From Rummeliibacillus pycnus (GTDB lineage Bacteria > Bacillota > Bacilli > Bacillales_A > Planococcaceae), in contig NZ_KZ614145.1 of NCBI RefSeq assembly GCF_002884495.1, forward strand, positions 2,680,423-2,744,422: a DNA stretch of 64,000 nucleotides, read 5' to 3'. Under the pieces are notes generated by a model. That model was not told the origin of the DNA. It saw only the letters and a program-made list of their open reading frames with translations, and searched no databases. Position 1 is the stretch's first letter, and every line of letters starts with the position of its first letter. The translations under genes and the position numbers were made by a program. Shown here in pieces: positions 7,450-16,892 of this stretch.

Positions 7450-8163
7450 ATGTCAACTGGATTTAACGAAAAATTTTTTATCGACACTTTCTTTGTCGCT
7501 TTGTCTGGTGTACCCATTACCTTACTTGTGACAATTGTTGCCTTAATCATTGCAGTTCCATTAAGTTTTATATTAGCACTGACTCGCATACACAAAACGC
7601 CAATTATTCAGCGAATTACACAAGTTTATGTATCCTTTGTTCGCGGCACACCGATATTAATTCAAATTTTTATTATTTATAGTAGTATTCCGCTCATATT
7701 AAAAATTATCTTTGAAAAATATGATATACACATGGATCTATATAAAATTAACCCAATTTGGTATGCATTTATAATTTTTTCGTTCAGTACCACAGCATTA
7801 TTAATAGAGGTATTCCGTTCAGCTTTAAGTACGGTAGATAAAGGACAGTTGGAAGCAGCACACTCTGTTGGATTAACAACATTTCAGGCATACCATCGAA
7901 TCATTATTCCACAAGCTCTCATTGTTGCAATGCCCAATATTACTTCGACAATTGTCAATCTAATAAAAGCAACTTCTTTAGGATATGCCTTATCATTATC
8001 AGAAATTACCTTAAAAGCAAAGGTAGCTGCAAATGTAGGATACAACTACATTGAAGCCTATTTAGATATTTTCATTGTTTACTTGATTTTATGTAGTATC
8101 GTTGAATACTTACTAAAACGTTATGAAAGATATTTAAACAAATATAAGGTTGCTCATTCTTAA
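7450..8163 (+). CDS. ABC importer permease 2 (HisQ/TcyM-like)
   Basis: A 237-residue permease, paralogous to its upstream neighbour. The EAA loop is QLEAAHSVGLTTFQAYHRII and then IPQAL. The N-terminal core reads YVSFVRGTPILIQIFIIYSS. Start ATG follows AAGGAGGTACAGCT. It has five predicted membrane segments and completes the transmembrane domain with permease 1. Confidence 0.9.
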   Translation: MSTGFNEKFFIDTFFVALSGVPITLLVTIVALIIAVPLSFILALTRIHKTPIIQRITQVYVSFVRGTPILIQIFIIYSSIPLILKIIFEKYDIHMDLYKINPIWYAFIIFSFSTTALLIEVFRSALSTVDKGQLEAAHSVGLTTFQAYHRIIIPQALIVAMPNITSTIVNLIKATSLGYALSLSEITLKAKVAANVGYNYIEAYLDIFIVYLILCSIVEYLLKRYERYLNKYKVAHS

Positions 8164-8181
8164 CAATAGAGGTGTTTGTCA

Positions 8182-8937
8182 ATGTTAGAAATTAAAGATA
8201 TACACAAATCATTTGGAAATCATGAAATTTTAAAAGGTGTTGATATTTCTATTGCCAAAGGGGATGTAGTAGTTATTTTAGGCCCAAGTGGTTCTGGTAA
8301 AACAACGTTACTTCGCTGTATTAACTTCTTAGAACGCGCTGATAAAGGGTATGCTTCTATTAGTGGCATTGAAATTGACTTACATCACGCGAAGAAAAAA
8401 GAAATTCACGACGTAAGACAAAAAGTAGCTTTTGTATTCCAAAATTATAATTTATTTAATAATAAAACAGTTCTTGAAAATGTAACCGAAGGATTAATTA
8501 TCGGTAGAAAAATACCAAAATCAGATGCGGTAGAAATGGCTAAACACGCTCTAAGTAAAGTCGGCCTTTCTAACAAATACGATGCTTACCCTAGTGCACT
8601 ATCTGGTGGTCAGCAACAGCGTGTTGGTATTGCTAGAGCTATTGCATTAAATCCCGATATTATCCTATTTGATGAACCGACCTCAGCACTTGATCCAGAA
8701 CTTGTTGGAGAAGTTTTAAATGTGATGAAAAATATCGCAAATGAAGGTACAACAATGCTTGTCGTGACACACGAAATGTCTTTTGCCAAAGATGTTGCAA
8801 ATCGTGTACTCTTCATGGACGGTGGAGTGGTTGTAGAAGAAGGCACACCTCATGATATTTTTGTTACCCCAAAAGAGGAACGGACAAGGCAGTTCCTAAA
8901 ACGCGTATTACCTGAGGATTATACGTATAATATTTAG
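8182..8937 (+). CDS. ABC importer ATP-binding protein (TcyN/GlnQ-like)
   Basis: A cytoplasmic ATPase that drives the importer. Walker A is GPSGSGKTT (near residue 34), the Q-loop is in FVFQNYNLF, the signature is LSGGQQQR, Walker B is [12 protein letters not shown], and the switch histidine is in VVTHEMSFA. It has the 250-residue length usual for polar amino acid importers. I start at ATG 8182, not the in-frame TTG at 8176, because GAGGTG (8169-8174) is correctly spaced only for the ATG. It is the last gene of the operon; RNA copy 2 begins about 120 bp downstream. Confidence 0.92.
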   Translation: MLEIKDIHKSFGNHEILKGVDISIAKGDVVVILGPSGSGKTTLLRCINFLERADKGYASISGIEIDLHHAKKKEIHDVRQKVAFVFQNYNLFNNKTVLENVTEGLIIGRKIPKSDAVEMAKHALSKVGLSNKYDAYPSALSGGQQQRVGIARAIALNPDIILFDEPTSALDPELVGEVLNVMKNIANEGTTMLVVTHEMSFAKDVANRVLFMDGGVVVEEGTPHDIFVTPKEERTRQFLKRVLPEDYTYNI

Positions 8938-9022
8938 TTAATTTCTATATTTTGCTAATATGTTCACAAAATATAGAAATTAACTTGGTACTTATTCCCG
9001 CAATATTTTTTGGAGTTCTTTC

Positions 9023-9051
9023 TTGCACATTTTTTAATCATGCAGTAACAT
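9023..9051 (+). promoter_or_regulatory. Sigma-A promoter of structured RNA copy 2
   Basis: TTGCAC (9023-9028), a 17-bp spacer and TAACAT (9046-9051). The arrangement matches copy 1; the last eight spacer bases TCATGCAG are shared. Confidence 0.55.
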
Positions 9052-9057
9052 ATCAAT

Positions 9058-9309
9058 ACAAGCTGCGTTGTTCGTAATAATATTAAGTTTTAACCTTTGA
9101 ACTGTAAAAGGGAGTTTTAATTGAGTACGGACTGGTATGCCGCATTCCACGTTAATGCGGACGAACATGAAATACTCTGCGAACACCCACTTTGAGGAGT
9201 GGTGGTTTAAAACTTTCGATATTTTAAAATTACGGCAAAGGCGGCTTACAATAATGAATACACTATCACTTTAGACGTTTAAGCACTTACTTTTTTGTAA
9301 GTGCTTTTT
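9058..9309 (+). ncRNA. Unassigned 252-nt structured RNA, copy 2
   Basis: Second copy of the RNA at 3991-4242, offset by exactly 5,067 bp. The central stretch from GGGAGTTTTAA to CTTTCGATATT matches copy 1 by eye with one C/T change. The parts that differ are the AT-rich junctions and the terminator loop. The terminator is AAGCACTTAC (9281-9290) with GTAAGTGCTT (9297-9306) and T-run. No gene follows on this strand (the next is convergent, ending at 9403), so this copy cannot be a leader and must act, if at all, as a free RNA. That favours a trans-acting small RNA over a riboswitch. Confidence 0.72.
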
Positions 9310-9402
9310 GTTACGAAAGAACGTCATCTTATTATGAAATAAGAGGGACTGATCCACTTATTGGACAGTCCCTCTAAAATTATCATTTAAAACTATAGCA
9401 AT

Positions 9403-10080
9403 CTATTTTTGTAAAGTTAGAATACCATCTTCCATTCTATACACTTTATCGCAGTACTTTAACATACGTTCATCGTGCGTTACCATTATAGAGGCTTTGT
9501 TTCGTTTTTTCACTTCATTTGCAATTAGTTTTACCACCTCATGAGCGCGTTTAGAATCTAAACTAGCTGTTGGTTCATCGGCTAAAATGACATTCGAGTC
9601 ATTCATTAATGCACGAGCAATTGCGACTCGTTGACGTTCCCCACCAGAAAGTTCATTAGGATACTTTTTCAATTTTTTACCTAACCCAAGTTCAGTAAGC
9701 AATTTTTTGGCTTTTTCTTGATCTTCTTTTGTCACTTTGCCCGTCATTTTTTTCACTAAGATCAATTGATCTATAACCTTTAAATAAGGTATTAAATTTG
9801 AGGTTTGTAAGATAAAACCAATTTCATGTAATCGGAATTTTGACAACGCTTTTGCTGTTAAATTCGTAATCTCTTTCTCATTGATACTAATTGTTCCTGA
9901 AGTTGGCTTTAATAATGCACCTGCTATAGATAAAAGTGTACTTTTTCCAGATCCTGAGGGACCAACAATTGCAACAAATTCTCCTGGTTTTACCTCCATA
10001 GAAGCATGATTTAAGGCTGTAACAGTAGAGTTTCCTTCTTTATATGTTTTTGTAACATCTTTTATTTGTAACCCATTCAT
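9403..10080 (-). CDS. MacB/LolD-type ABC exporter ATP-binding protein
   Basis: A 225-residue ATPase of the MacB/LolD/FtsE group. Walker A is GPSGSGKSTLL, the signature is LSGGERQRVAIARAL, Walker B is VILADEPTASLD, and the H-loop is MVTHDERM. It pairs with the FtsX-like permease whose stop codon directly abuts its ATG, so the two are translationally coupled. Such pairs work as mechanotransmission complexes in peptide efflux, antibiotic resistance or lipoprotein handling. Confidence 0.92.
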   Translation of the reverse strand: MNGLQIKDVTKTYKEGNSTVTALNHASMEVKPGEFVAIVGPSGSGKSTLLSIAGALLKPTSGTISINEKEITNLTAKALSKFRLHEIGFILQTSNLIPYLKVIDQLILVKKMTGKVTKEDQEKAKKLLTELGLGKKLKKYPNELSGGERQRVAIARALMNDSNVILADEPTASLDSKRAHEVVKLIANEVKKRNKASIMVTHDERMLKYCDKVYRMEDGILTLQK

Positions 10081-11196
10081 CTATTCCACTCTCCCTAATG
10101 CAGTTAGTGGGTCAATCTTCGTAATCTGGCGAACAGATATAAGTGAGCTAAGTAAACTAATCAATAGTAATGCAATACCATAAAGAACAACTAGTGTTCC
10201 ATTCAGATCAAATGGCATATTTTCTGGGAATACTAAAGCTGTTAAGTATGTTAATGCAGCACCTATTAAGATACCAACCACTGATAATACAAATACTTGT
10301 GACACAATTGCTTTAGTAATAAAGCTATTACTTGCACCAATCGCTTTCATAACGCCAAATTGTTGTGTTTTTTGAATAGTTATAACATAGAAGAATACGG
10401 CAATTACAAATGCTGAAATAACGATTAAGAACGCAAGCATCATAAGTATTGTTCCATTTTCCTCCATATAACCTGGCATACCATTAATTGCGGCATTTTT
10501 TGTTACAGTTTCTATACCATCAATTTGCTTGTCTAATTGAGCTGCATCCAGATTTGGAGCTTGTAAAACGACCGCATTTATAGCATCTTCAATACCATTA
10601 TTTGAACCAGGAGCGGCATATGCATAAGATCTCCATTGATTCAATGTAGAAAATAATACAGGCAAATGATTGTAGGTTTCGTTTTCTACAAAACCAATGA
10701 TTTTTAGTTTAACTGTAGAACCATCTACTTGAATTTCGTCTCCAAGTTTATAGCCTTTGTCTTTTAATGTAGTGTTGGCTATTACACCATTTTTAATTGA
10801 AGGATCCAACTGTTTACCTTCAATCGTTTTCGGTTCGATAAACCCACCTGGTTTAATTCCTAGGATTGCAACATCTGTTTTTTCTTCATTTGATTTACCA
10901 TGTGAAATTGCTGCCATTGCTGCACCAAATGGTGTTGCATCTTTCACTTCTTTATTCTTCTTAATATCATTTATTAAAGATTCCGAGATTAGAGATTTAC
11001 TAAATGTTGCTTTAGCTCCATCTTCATACACTACATAATCTGCATCTAAGTTCTTTATTGCTGCAGCACTTAATGTAGAAAGACCGTTCCCAAGGCCTGA
11101 TAAGATAAATACTAGCCATGCTATTAATACGATGATGACACTCATTAACGTATAGCGTAGTTTTGCGTGCTTTAACTCTTTTAATGCTAAAAACAT
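10081..11196 (-). CDS. MacB/FtsX-type ABC exporter permease
   Basis: A 371-residue permease with one N-terminal helix (ALKELKHAKLRYTLMSVIIV), a large extracellular MacB periplasmic-core-like domain (residues about 45-250) and three C-terminal helices. The cytoplasmic loop YVITIQKTQQFGVMKAIGAS is the FtsX motif that contacts the ATPase. ATG 11196 follows AAGGAGGAACAACAGC. It is co-transcribed with the ATPase gene from a promoter that overlaps TetR-type operators. The likely role is efflux of a toxic compound sensed by the neighbouring TetR protein; the substrate is unknown. Confidence 0.9.
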   Translation of the reverse strand: MFLALKELKHAKLRYTLMSVIIVLIAWLVFILSGLGNGLSTLSAAAIKNLDADYVVYEDGAKATFSKSLISESLINDIKKNKEVKDATPFGAAMAAISHGKSNEEKTDVAILGIKPGGFIEPKTIEGKQLDPSIKNGVIANTTLKDKGYKLGDEIQVDGSTVKLKIIGFVENETYNHLPVLFSTLNQWRSYAYAAPGSNNGIEDAINAVVLQAPNLDAAQLDKQIDGIETVTKNAAINGMPGYMEENGTILMMLAFLIVISAFVIAVFFYVITIQKTQQFGVMKAIGASNSFITKAIVSQVFVLSVVGILIGAALTYLTALVFPENMPFDLNGTLVVLYGIALLLISLLSSLISVRQITKIDPLTALGRVE

Positions 11197-11214
11197 GCTG
11201 TTGTTCCTCCTTAT

Positions 11215-11234
11215 AAGTTACACATGTGTCACTT
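11215..11234. promoter_or_regulatory. Operator 1 for the TetR-family regulator
   Basis: The 20-bp near-perfect palindrome AAGTTACACATGTGTCACTT lies between the ABC transcription start and its ribosome binding site. Operator 2 at 11275-11294 has the same outer arms. Confidence 0.65.
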
Positions 11235-11263
11235 TTAAATAAAATAAAAGTACTTTTAAAACT

Positions 11264-11294
11264 ATTATACACATAAGTTACACACATGTCACTT
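11264..11294 (-). promoter_or_regulatory. ABC exporter promoter overlapped by operator 2
   Basis: On the minus strand GTGACA (11292-11287), a 17-bp spacer and a perfect TATAAT (11269-11264). The second operator copy, AAGTTACACACATGTCACTT (11275-11294), covers the -35 element and the stop codon of the regulator gene. Binding there would block RNA polymerase. Confidence 0.65.
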
Positions 11295-11874
11295 ATTTTT
11301 CACTACAAACACCATGTAAAATTAATCGCTTTATATATTGAAGTAGTTCATCATTCGTAAGATTTTGTTGGCGTGGAATATCTATTGTTTGAAAGATAAA
11401 AGCTAACACCAGTGCTTCCGGCATATCTGAAGCAATATAATCTTCAGTTTTTCCCTTTGCTACAATTCTTAATAATGGAGCATACAGATCTCCATGCATT
11501 GAAGACAATTGTTTCTTTTTTTGAATTACTTCTTCCGATACATTTTGTATAAGTGAAGCCATTCCTAATATCTGATGAACTTCATTAAAATTAGACATAC
11601 GATTTAATAAATCTTCAAGTTGCTGCTCAAAAGTTCCATCTTGTCGAACCTTTTGCAAATCACTTATACATTGTTCCATTTCGTATAACATGAAATCAAT
11701 TAGCAATTCATCTTTATTTGTGTATTGCTTATATATCGCTGCTCTTGAAACTTCTAAAGTTCCTGCTAAATGACTGATTGTAAAGCCATCGTATCCAACA
11801 AGAAGAATTTGTTCTTTTGTTGCAACAAACAGATCAATCTTTGAAAACTTACGGTCTCTCCCCAATCGAGCCAC
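11293..11874 (-). CDS. TetR-family transcriptional repressor
   Basis: A 193-residue regulator. The N-terminal helix-turn-helix is YDGFTISHLAGTLEVSRAAIYKQYTNKDELLIDFM (residues about 27-62, written here from its parts GFTISHLAGTLEVSR and AAIYKQYTNKDELL). The C-terminal ligand domain is typical of drug-responsive members and has no recognisable sub-family. It starts at GTG 11874. It lies directly upstream of the ABC exporter on the same strand, 97 bp apart, with two palindromic operators in the gap, so it most likely represses that exporter until its ligand binds. Confidence 0.88.
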   Translation of the reverse strand: MARLGRDRKFSKIDLFVATKEQILLVGYDGFTISHLAGTLEVSRAAIYKQYTNKDELLIDFMLYEMEQCISDLQKVRQDGTFEQQLEDLLNRMSNFNEVHQILGMASLIQNVSEEVIQKKKQLSSMHGDLYAPLLRIVAKGKTEDYIASDMPEALVLAFIFQTIDIPRQQNLTNDELLQYIKRLILHGVCSEK

Positions 11875-11986
11875 CTCATTCTAAATTTACTTTTTTTATC
11901 GTATCATTTCTGTTTCACTTAGGACAAGAATTTTTCCTTTTAAACGAATCGAATTGATCTTTCCTCACACATTTTTACTATTATTA

Positions 11987-12042
11987 AAAGGGCCATCCAT
12001 TTGGGACGCCCTTTCAATTGTAACACTAAAAAATAGTGTTAC
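11987..12042 (-). terminator. Double hairpin ending the ketone-body operon
   Basis: GTAACACTA/TAGTGTTAC (12020-12042) overlaps the last gene's stop. It is followed on the minus strand by GAAAGGGC/GCCCTTTT (11987-12014) and a weak T-rich tail. Confidence 0.6.
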
Positions 12043-12980
12043 AGTTTACCTATTTGCTTTAAAATTTCGATAAGCTGATCATCACGCCATGTCATAAACT
12101 CTTGAGAAGAATTGTTTTCCATCTCATCTCGAAGTCCCTCTTGAATTATTTCTGCAGCATTTTCAGGTATTTCTTTCCAATCTCTCATATCTTCTAACCA
12201 AGAATTCATAGATGGCCCAAGGTGATGTAAAGTGCCAATAATACCATTAGGATGTGCAAGTTCATATATTAAATGTGGACCCATTAATGCATAGCGCAAT
12301 CCTGGACCATAACAAACAGCTCTGTCTACATCCTTTACTGAACATACACCATTTAAAACTAAATCAGCGGCTTCTCTCCATACTGCCATTGAGATGCGAT
12401 TTGCCACATGACCTGGAATTTCTTTATCAACAATAATCGGTTCTTTATCAATTGATTTGAAGAAATCGTAGGCTATGGATACAATTTTATCACTCGTTTT
12501 TTCCCCTTTAACAATTTCAACTAAAGGAATAAGATGTGGCGGATTAAACGGATGCGCTATAATACACCTTTCTGGATATTCGGAAAATTTTTGGATCTCA
12601 CTAATTAAAAGACCTGAAGAACTGCTTGCATAGATAGCTTTAGGAGCGTATTTATCCATTTCACTAACAATTTTTTGCTTTACTTCATAGCTTTCATAAG
12701 CTGATTCTTGAACGAATTGAGCATTAGTAAACGCTTTTTCCATATCAACAGTATAAACTGCACGTTCCTTAGCATCGTTACTCACTTCAGTTGTTATAAT
12801 GCCCTTTTGAACTAGGAAATCTAGGTTAGAATCTATTAAAGTTTTTGCTCTTGCTAGCGCCTCTTCGTTAATATCTTGGATGTAAACATTTAGTCCTTTC
12901 CAAAGATAGTATGTTGCCCAACTAGCTCCAATTGTTCCACCACCAACACAAACAACTTTTTTAATATCTTGTACTCTCAT
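12039..12980 (-). CDS. 3-hydroxyacyl-CoA dehydrogenase family protein, L-carnitine dehydrogenase-like
   Basis: A 313-residue NAD-dependent dehydrogenase. The Rossmann motif is VVCVGGGTIGASWA (residues 9-22). The catalytic region has SSSSGLLISEI and AHPFNPPHLIPLVEIV with the conserved His, and then IPGHVANRI. The C-terminal motif CYGPGLRYALMGP is the pattern I associate with L-carnitine 3-dehydrogenase and related small enzymes rather than with fatty-acid 3-hydroxybutyryl-CoA dehydrogenase. It is the last gene of the ketone-body cluster. If it does act on carnitine, cleavage of the product could feed acetoacetate into the upstream CoA-transferase and thiolase. Otherwise it may oxidise a 3-hydroxyacid or its CoA ester. 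The carnitine role is an inference. Confidence 0.75.
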   Translation of the reverse strand: MRVQDIKKVVCVGGGTIGASWATYYLWKGLNVYIQDINEEALARAKTLIDSNLDFLVQKGIITTEVSNDAKERAVYTVDMEKAFTNAQFVQESAYESYEVKQKIVSEMDKYAPKAIYASSSSGLLISEIQKFSEYPERCIIAHPFNPPHLIPLVEIVKGEKTSDKIVSIAYDFFKSIDKEPIIVDKEIPGHVANRISMAVWREAADLVLNGVCSVKDVDRAVCYGPGLRYALMGPHLIYELAHPNGIIGTLHHLGPSMNSWLEDMRDWKEIPENAAEIIQEGLRDEMENNSSQEFMTWRDDQLIEILKQIGKL

Positions 12981-13155
12981 TTAATTTAACCTCCTAATCG
13001 TTACAACATATTATCCTCTTACTGGATTAGACATAATATTATAATCCTTTATACCGTTTTTATTTCAAAAAGAAAAAGCATGCTTAGTTAAATTCGCTCT
13101 GTTGAATTCTTGTATTAAATTAAAAGTAGGCAGATGAAAAAGAACAAGATGAAGA

Positions 13156-13941
13156 TTATTGAGCAGTATAACCACCATCTAAGATTACTGCTTGTCCTGT
13201 GACGCCTCTTGCTTTTTCACTTGCCAAGAATACAGCATAATCAGCAATCTCTGATACATCTAATAATCTTTTTTGAGGAACTAGTGAAAAAAATACTTCC
13301 TCTACAACTTTATCTACACTTACATTTCTTGTTTTTGCTAAATCATTTAGCTGATTTTGTACAAGTGGTGTATCAACATAGCCTGGGCACAAAGCATTTA
13401 CTGTAATACCATGTTCCGCACCTTCTAATGCTGCAACCTTTGTTAATCCAATAACTCCATGTTTTGCACTATTGTAGGCAGCCTTGCCTGCAAAACCAAT
13501 TACACCATTTACAGATGCCATATTAATAACTCTTCCAAATCCTTGTTTTTTCATAATAGGGAATACATTTTTAATGCCAATGAAAGGTGCAGTTAGCATA
13601 ACTTTTACTAACAATTCGAACTTTTCAGTTGGGAATTCTTCAATTGGTGCTACATATTGAAGTCCAGCATTATTGATTAAAATATCAATTCTACCAAATT
13701 CTTTATATGCAGTTTCCAAACTACTTTTATAAGCTCCTTCATCCGTAACATCACAAGGAGCAGATAAAGTCTCGAATCCTTGCTCATTTAAATGGGCTGA
13801 TACTTGGTCACTTTTTTCCTTATTCATATCTGAAATGACAACCTTTGCCCCCTCCTGAGCAAAAGTTTTAGCAATTTCCAATCCAATACCACTTGCAGAT
13901 CCTGTAATAAATGCTACTTTCCCTTCTAACGTCCCACTCAT
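13156..13941 (-). CDS. 3-hydroxybutyrate dehydrogenase (short-chain dehydrogenase)
   Basis: A 261-residue SDR enzyme that interconverts D-3-hydroxybutyrate and acetoacetate using NAD. It shows the cofactor motif TGSASGIG (residues 14-21), NNAG, the catalytic Ser in MASVNG and the YNSAK active site, followed by NALCPGYVDTPLV, a stretch typical of bacterial 3-HB dehydrogenases and of B. subtilis YxjF. ATG 13941 follows AAAAAGGAGGAGAAATT. It sits between the GntP permease and the carnitine dehydrogenase-like gene. Family and context agree, so the substrate is fairly secure. Confidence 0.87.
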   Translation of the reverse strand: MSGTLEGKVAFITGSASGIGLEIAKTFAQEGAKVVISDMNKEKSDQVSAHLNEQGFETLSAPCDVTDEGAYKSSLETAYKEFGRIDILINNAGLQYVAPIEEFPTEKFELLVKVMLTAPFIGIKNVFPIMKKQGFGRVINMASVNGVIGFAGKAAYNSAKHGVIGLTKVAALEGAEHGITVNALCPGYVDTPLVQNQLNDLAKTRNVSVDKVVEEVFFSLVPQKRLLDVSEIADYAVFLASEKARGVTGQAVILDGGYTAQ

Positions 13942-14040
13942 AATTTCTCCTCCTTTTTCTATTACTGTTCTTCTCTCTAATATACTAATTTGCTATTGTT
14001 TTATGACCATAAGGCACCAATACTATTCAGAAGTTTCTCT

Positions 14041-15471
14041 TTATACAATTCCAAACCAAGTGTAAAGAGCTATGGCAACAAACACAGCTAATGATTTAAT
14101 CAATGTAACTATGAAAATATCACCATATGATTGTTTGTGTGTTAACCCTGTAACCGCAAGTAAAGTAATAACTGCTCCGTTATGAGGAAGTGTATCCATA
14201 CCCCCTGATGCCATTGCAACAATACGATGCATTACCTCTGGTGGAATATTCGCTGCGGCAATTGCTTTATTATATGTTTCAGCCATCGCACTTAACGCAA
14301 TCCCCATACCTCCAGATGCAGATCCAGTGACACCTGCAAGAGCACTAGTTGTAACTGCTCCATTAACCAAAGGATTTGAAAAAGTACCAGATAATGCATG
14401 ATTGATTTGGGCAAATCCAGGAAGTGCAGCGATAACTCCACCAAAACCGTATTCAGATCCAGTGTTCATGACCGCAAGTAGTGAACCACCGATACTCGCA
14501 TTAAGTCCTTCTTTCATGGTTTTTGTTACTCGATTCCAACCAAAAGCAAGAGCGGTAACAATTCCGACGACTAATGCAATTTCAACTGCCCAAATTGCAG
14601 CATTTGCTTTTACATCAACTGTATAGCTATCTAATCCAATAGCTGCAAAATCAAACCCATTTGGATACCATTTTGGTATAGCCGTAGTCAAGTATCTATT
14701 CATCACTGCGACGAGAACAAGTGGTACAAATGCAAAGATTTGTCGCATTACAGATTGATTTGATTTCATATCAATCTTAGCTTCTTCATTTAAGTCCATC
14801 TCAATTGTTGCGGCTGTTTCATCTGCAAATCCAAAATAACCTTCCCCAGCTTTTTTAGCTTGTCTCTTTCTAAACTCTAGGTATGTCAAGCCACCTCCTA
14901 AGACAAAAATGGCTCCAATAATCCCAAGTATAGGTGCGGCGTAAATGTCTGTTCCAAAGAAAGTAGTGGGAATAACATTTTGAATTTGTGGTGTACCTGG
15001 TACTGCATCCATTGTGAACGTAAACGCACCTAGTCCAATAGTAGCTGGCATAAGTCTTTTAGGAATATCTGCTTCCTTAAATAATTGGACTGCAAATGGA
15101 TAAATGGCAAAAACAGCTACAAATAAGCTTACTCCGCTATATGTTAAAATTGCACCTAAAAGGACAATTGTTAACATCGCTTGCTTTTTACCAATCAAAC
15201 GGATAATTGTCTTTGCAATTGATTCCGCAATACCTGACATTTCGATAATTTTCCCGAAAATAGCTCCTAATAAGAAGACAGGAAAATAATTTTTAATAAA
15301 CCCAACCATCTTTTCCATAAATATTCCAGAAAAGAATGGTAAGATATTCGCTGGATCTATAAATAGTACTGCTAATAGTGCAAAAATAGGTGCCATTAAT
15401 ATAACTGAATATCCGCGGTAGGCAAAAAATATTAACAGCCCTAGCGCGAGTAGGATAATAATCAAATCCAT
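14041..15471 (-). CDS. GntP-family permease, probable 3-hydroxybutyrate/acetoacetate importer (YxjC-like)
   Basis: A 476-residue membrane transporter with about 12 helices. Family marks are FPVFLLGAIFGKIIEMSG, TMDAVPGTPQIQNVIPTTFF and the C-terminal MASGGMDTLPHNGAVITLL. B. subtilis YxjC, encoded next to scoAB and a 3-HB dehydrogenase gene, has the same context, so uptake of short hydroxy or keto acids by proton symport is likely. Start ATG 15471 follows GAGGGGGATCCTT. Confidence 0.85.
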   Translation of the reverse strand: MDLIIILLALGLLIFFAYRGYSVILMAPIFALLAVLFIDPANILPFFSGIFMEKMVGFIKNYFPVFLLGAIFGKIIEMSGIAESIAKTIIRLIGKKQAMLTIVLLGAILTYSGVSLFVAVFAIYPFAVQLFKEADIPKRLMPATIGLGAFTFTMDAVPGTPQIQNVIPTTFFGTDIYAAPILGIIGAIFVLGGGLTYLEFRKRQAKKAGEGYFGFADETAATIEMDLNEEAKIDMKSNQSVMRQIFAFVPLVLVAVMNRYLTTAIPKWYPNGFDFAAIGLDSYTVDVKANAAIWAVEIALVVGIVTALAFGWNRVTKTMKEGLNASIGGSLLAVMNTGSEYGFGGVIAALPGFAQINHALSGTFSNPLVNGAVTTSALAGVTGSASGGMGIALSAMAETYNKAIAAANIPPEVMHRIVAMASGGMDTLPHNGAVITLLAVTGLTHKQSYGDIFIVTLIKSLAVFVAIALYTWFGIV

Positions 15472-15565
15472 AAGGATCCCCCTCTAACGTTGAACATAGT
15501 GTAAACTCCCATCTAAGTAAGCCTTTATAGAAAAATCCCTATATTTTCACACTTTGTTTCTCTTC

Positions 15566-16750
15566 TTATTTTTCAATTTCTATAACAGTTGCAACCCCTT
15601 GACCACCGCCAATACATAATGTAGCTAATCCATAGCGAGATTTACGGCGTTGCATTTCATACAAAAGTGTGACTAGTATACGTGCACCACTAGCCCCAAT
15701 CGGATGTCCTAGAGCAATTGCACCACCATTGACATTCAATATTTCTCTTGAAATATTCAACTCTCGCCCAACTGCAAGTGATTGTGCAGCAAATGCTTCG
15801 TTTGCTTCAACAAGTTCTATTTCATCAATTGTTAACCCTGCTTTTTTTAGTGCCTTATTTGTAGCGGGTATTGGTCCAATCCCCATAATTTTTGGATCTA
15901 CACCAGCAGAACCATAACCTCGAATTATCGCCATTGGTTTAATACCAAGTTCTATTGCCTTTTCTCGACTCATTAGCACTAACGCAGCAGCTCCATCATT
16001 TATCCCTGATGCATTACCTGCTGTTACAGTACCTTCTTTTTTAAAGGCTGGCTTTAATTTGAAAAGTGTGTCTGTAGTTACACCTTCACGCGGAAATTCA
16101 TCTGTATCAAAAATAATTGGATTACACTTACGTTGTGGAATCTCAATAGGTACAATCTCAGCCTTAAATTTTCCTTCTTTAATGGCTTTCTCTGTTTTTT
16201 GTTGACTCCAAGCTGCAAACTCATCTTGTTCTTCTCTTGAAATGTTATATTTCTCAGCGATGTTTTCAGCAGTGATTCCCATATGATACGAATTAATAGA
16301 GCATTGCAATCCATCCATAATCATACTGTCAACAACTTTACCATCCCCCATTCGATAACCAGATCGCCCTTGCATCAGTAGGTATGGAGCCATACTCATA
16401 TTTTCCATTCCACCTGCTACTACAATGTCCGCATCACCTGTTTGAATAGCTTGCGTAGCAAGATGTATAGCCTTCAATCCAGATCCACATAATTTATTGA
16501 TCGCCATCGCAGTTACTTCAATAGGCAATCCCGCTTTAAGTGCAGCTTGTCGAGCTGGGCCTTGACCAAGACCAGCTTGAAGAACATTCCCCATGATCAC
16601 TTCATCTACTTGTTCTCCTTGAATCCCTGCACGATTTATAGCTTCTTTAATGACAATTGCCCCTAACTCTGTAGCAGGTGTATTATGCAAAGCCCCCATA
16701 AAACTACCGATTGCAGTTCTAACAGCACTTACAATAACAACATCTCGCAT
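15566..16750 (-). CDS. Acetyl-CoA acetyltransferase (thiolase)
   Basis: A 394-residue thiolase that cleaves acetoacetyl-CoA with CoA to two acetyl-CoA. The nucleophile Cys is in [12 protein letters not shown] (residue about 88). The catalytic His is in [20 protein letters not shown], and the second Cys in [10 protein letters not shown]. The length and NEAFAAQ motif fit the degradative/biosynthetic acetoacetyl-CoA thiolase class (AtoB/ThlA). It follows scoAB in the operon and completes conversion of acetoacetate to acetyl-CoA. Confidence 0.93.
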   Translation of the reverse strand: MRDVVIVSAVRTAIGSFMGALHNTPATELGAIVIKEAINRAGIQGEQVDEVIMGNVLQAGLGQGPARQAALKAGLPIEVTAMAINKLCGSGLKAIHLATQAIQTGDADIVVAGGMENMSMAPYLLMQGRSGYRMGDGKVVDSMIMDGLQCSINSYHMGITAENIAEKYNISREEQDEFAAWSQQKTEKAIKEGKFKAEIVPIEIPQRKCNPIIFDTDEFPREGVTTDTLFKLKPAFKKEGTVTAGNASGINDGAAALVLMSREKAIELGIKPMAIIRGYGSAGVDPKIMGIGPIPATNKALKKAGLTIDEIELVEANEAFAAQSLAVGRELNISREILNVNGGAIALGHPIGASGARILVTLLYEMQRRKSRYGLATLCIGGGQGVATVIEIEK

Positions 16751-16892
16751 AATGCCTATCCCCTTTGTTTATTTTAATTGATACTAAAATTATATATTTA
16801 TCCATAATATTTTTTATAAAGCTCTATTTTTGTTCTCTACTAAAAAGGTAAAACAACCAATTTTTCCGAAAAGTATTATCGTATTAAAATTA

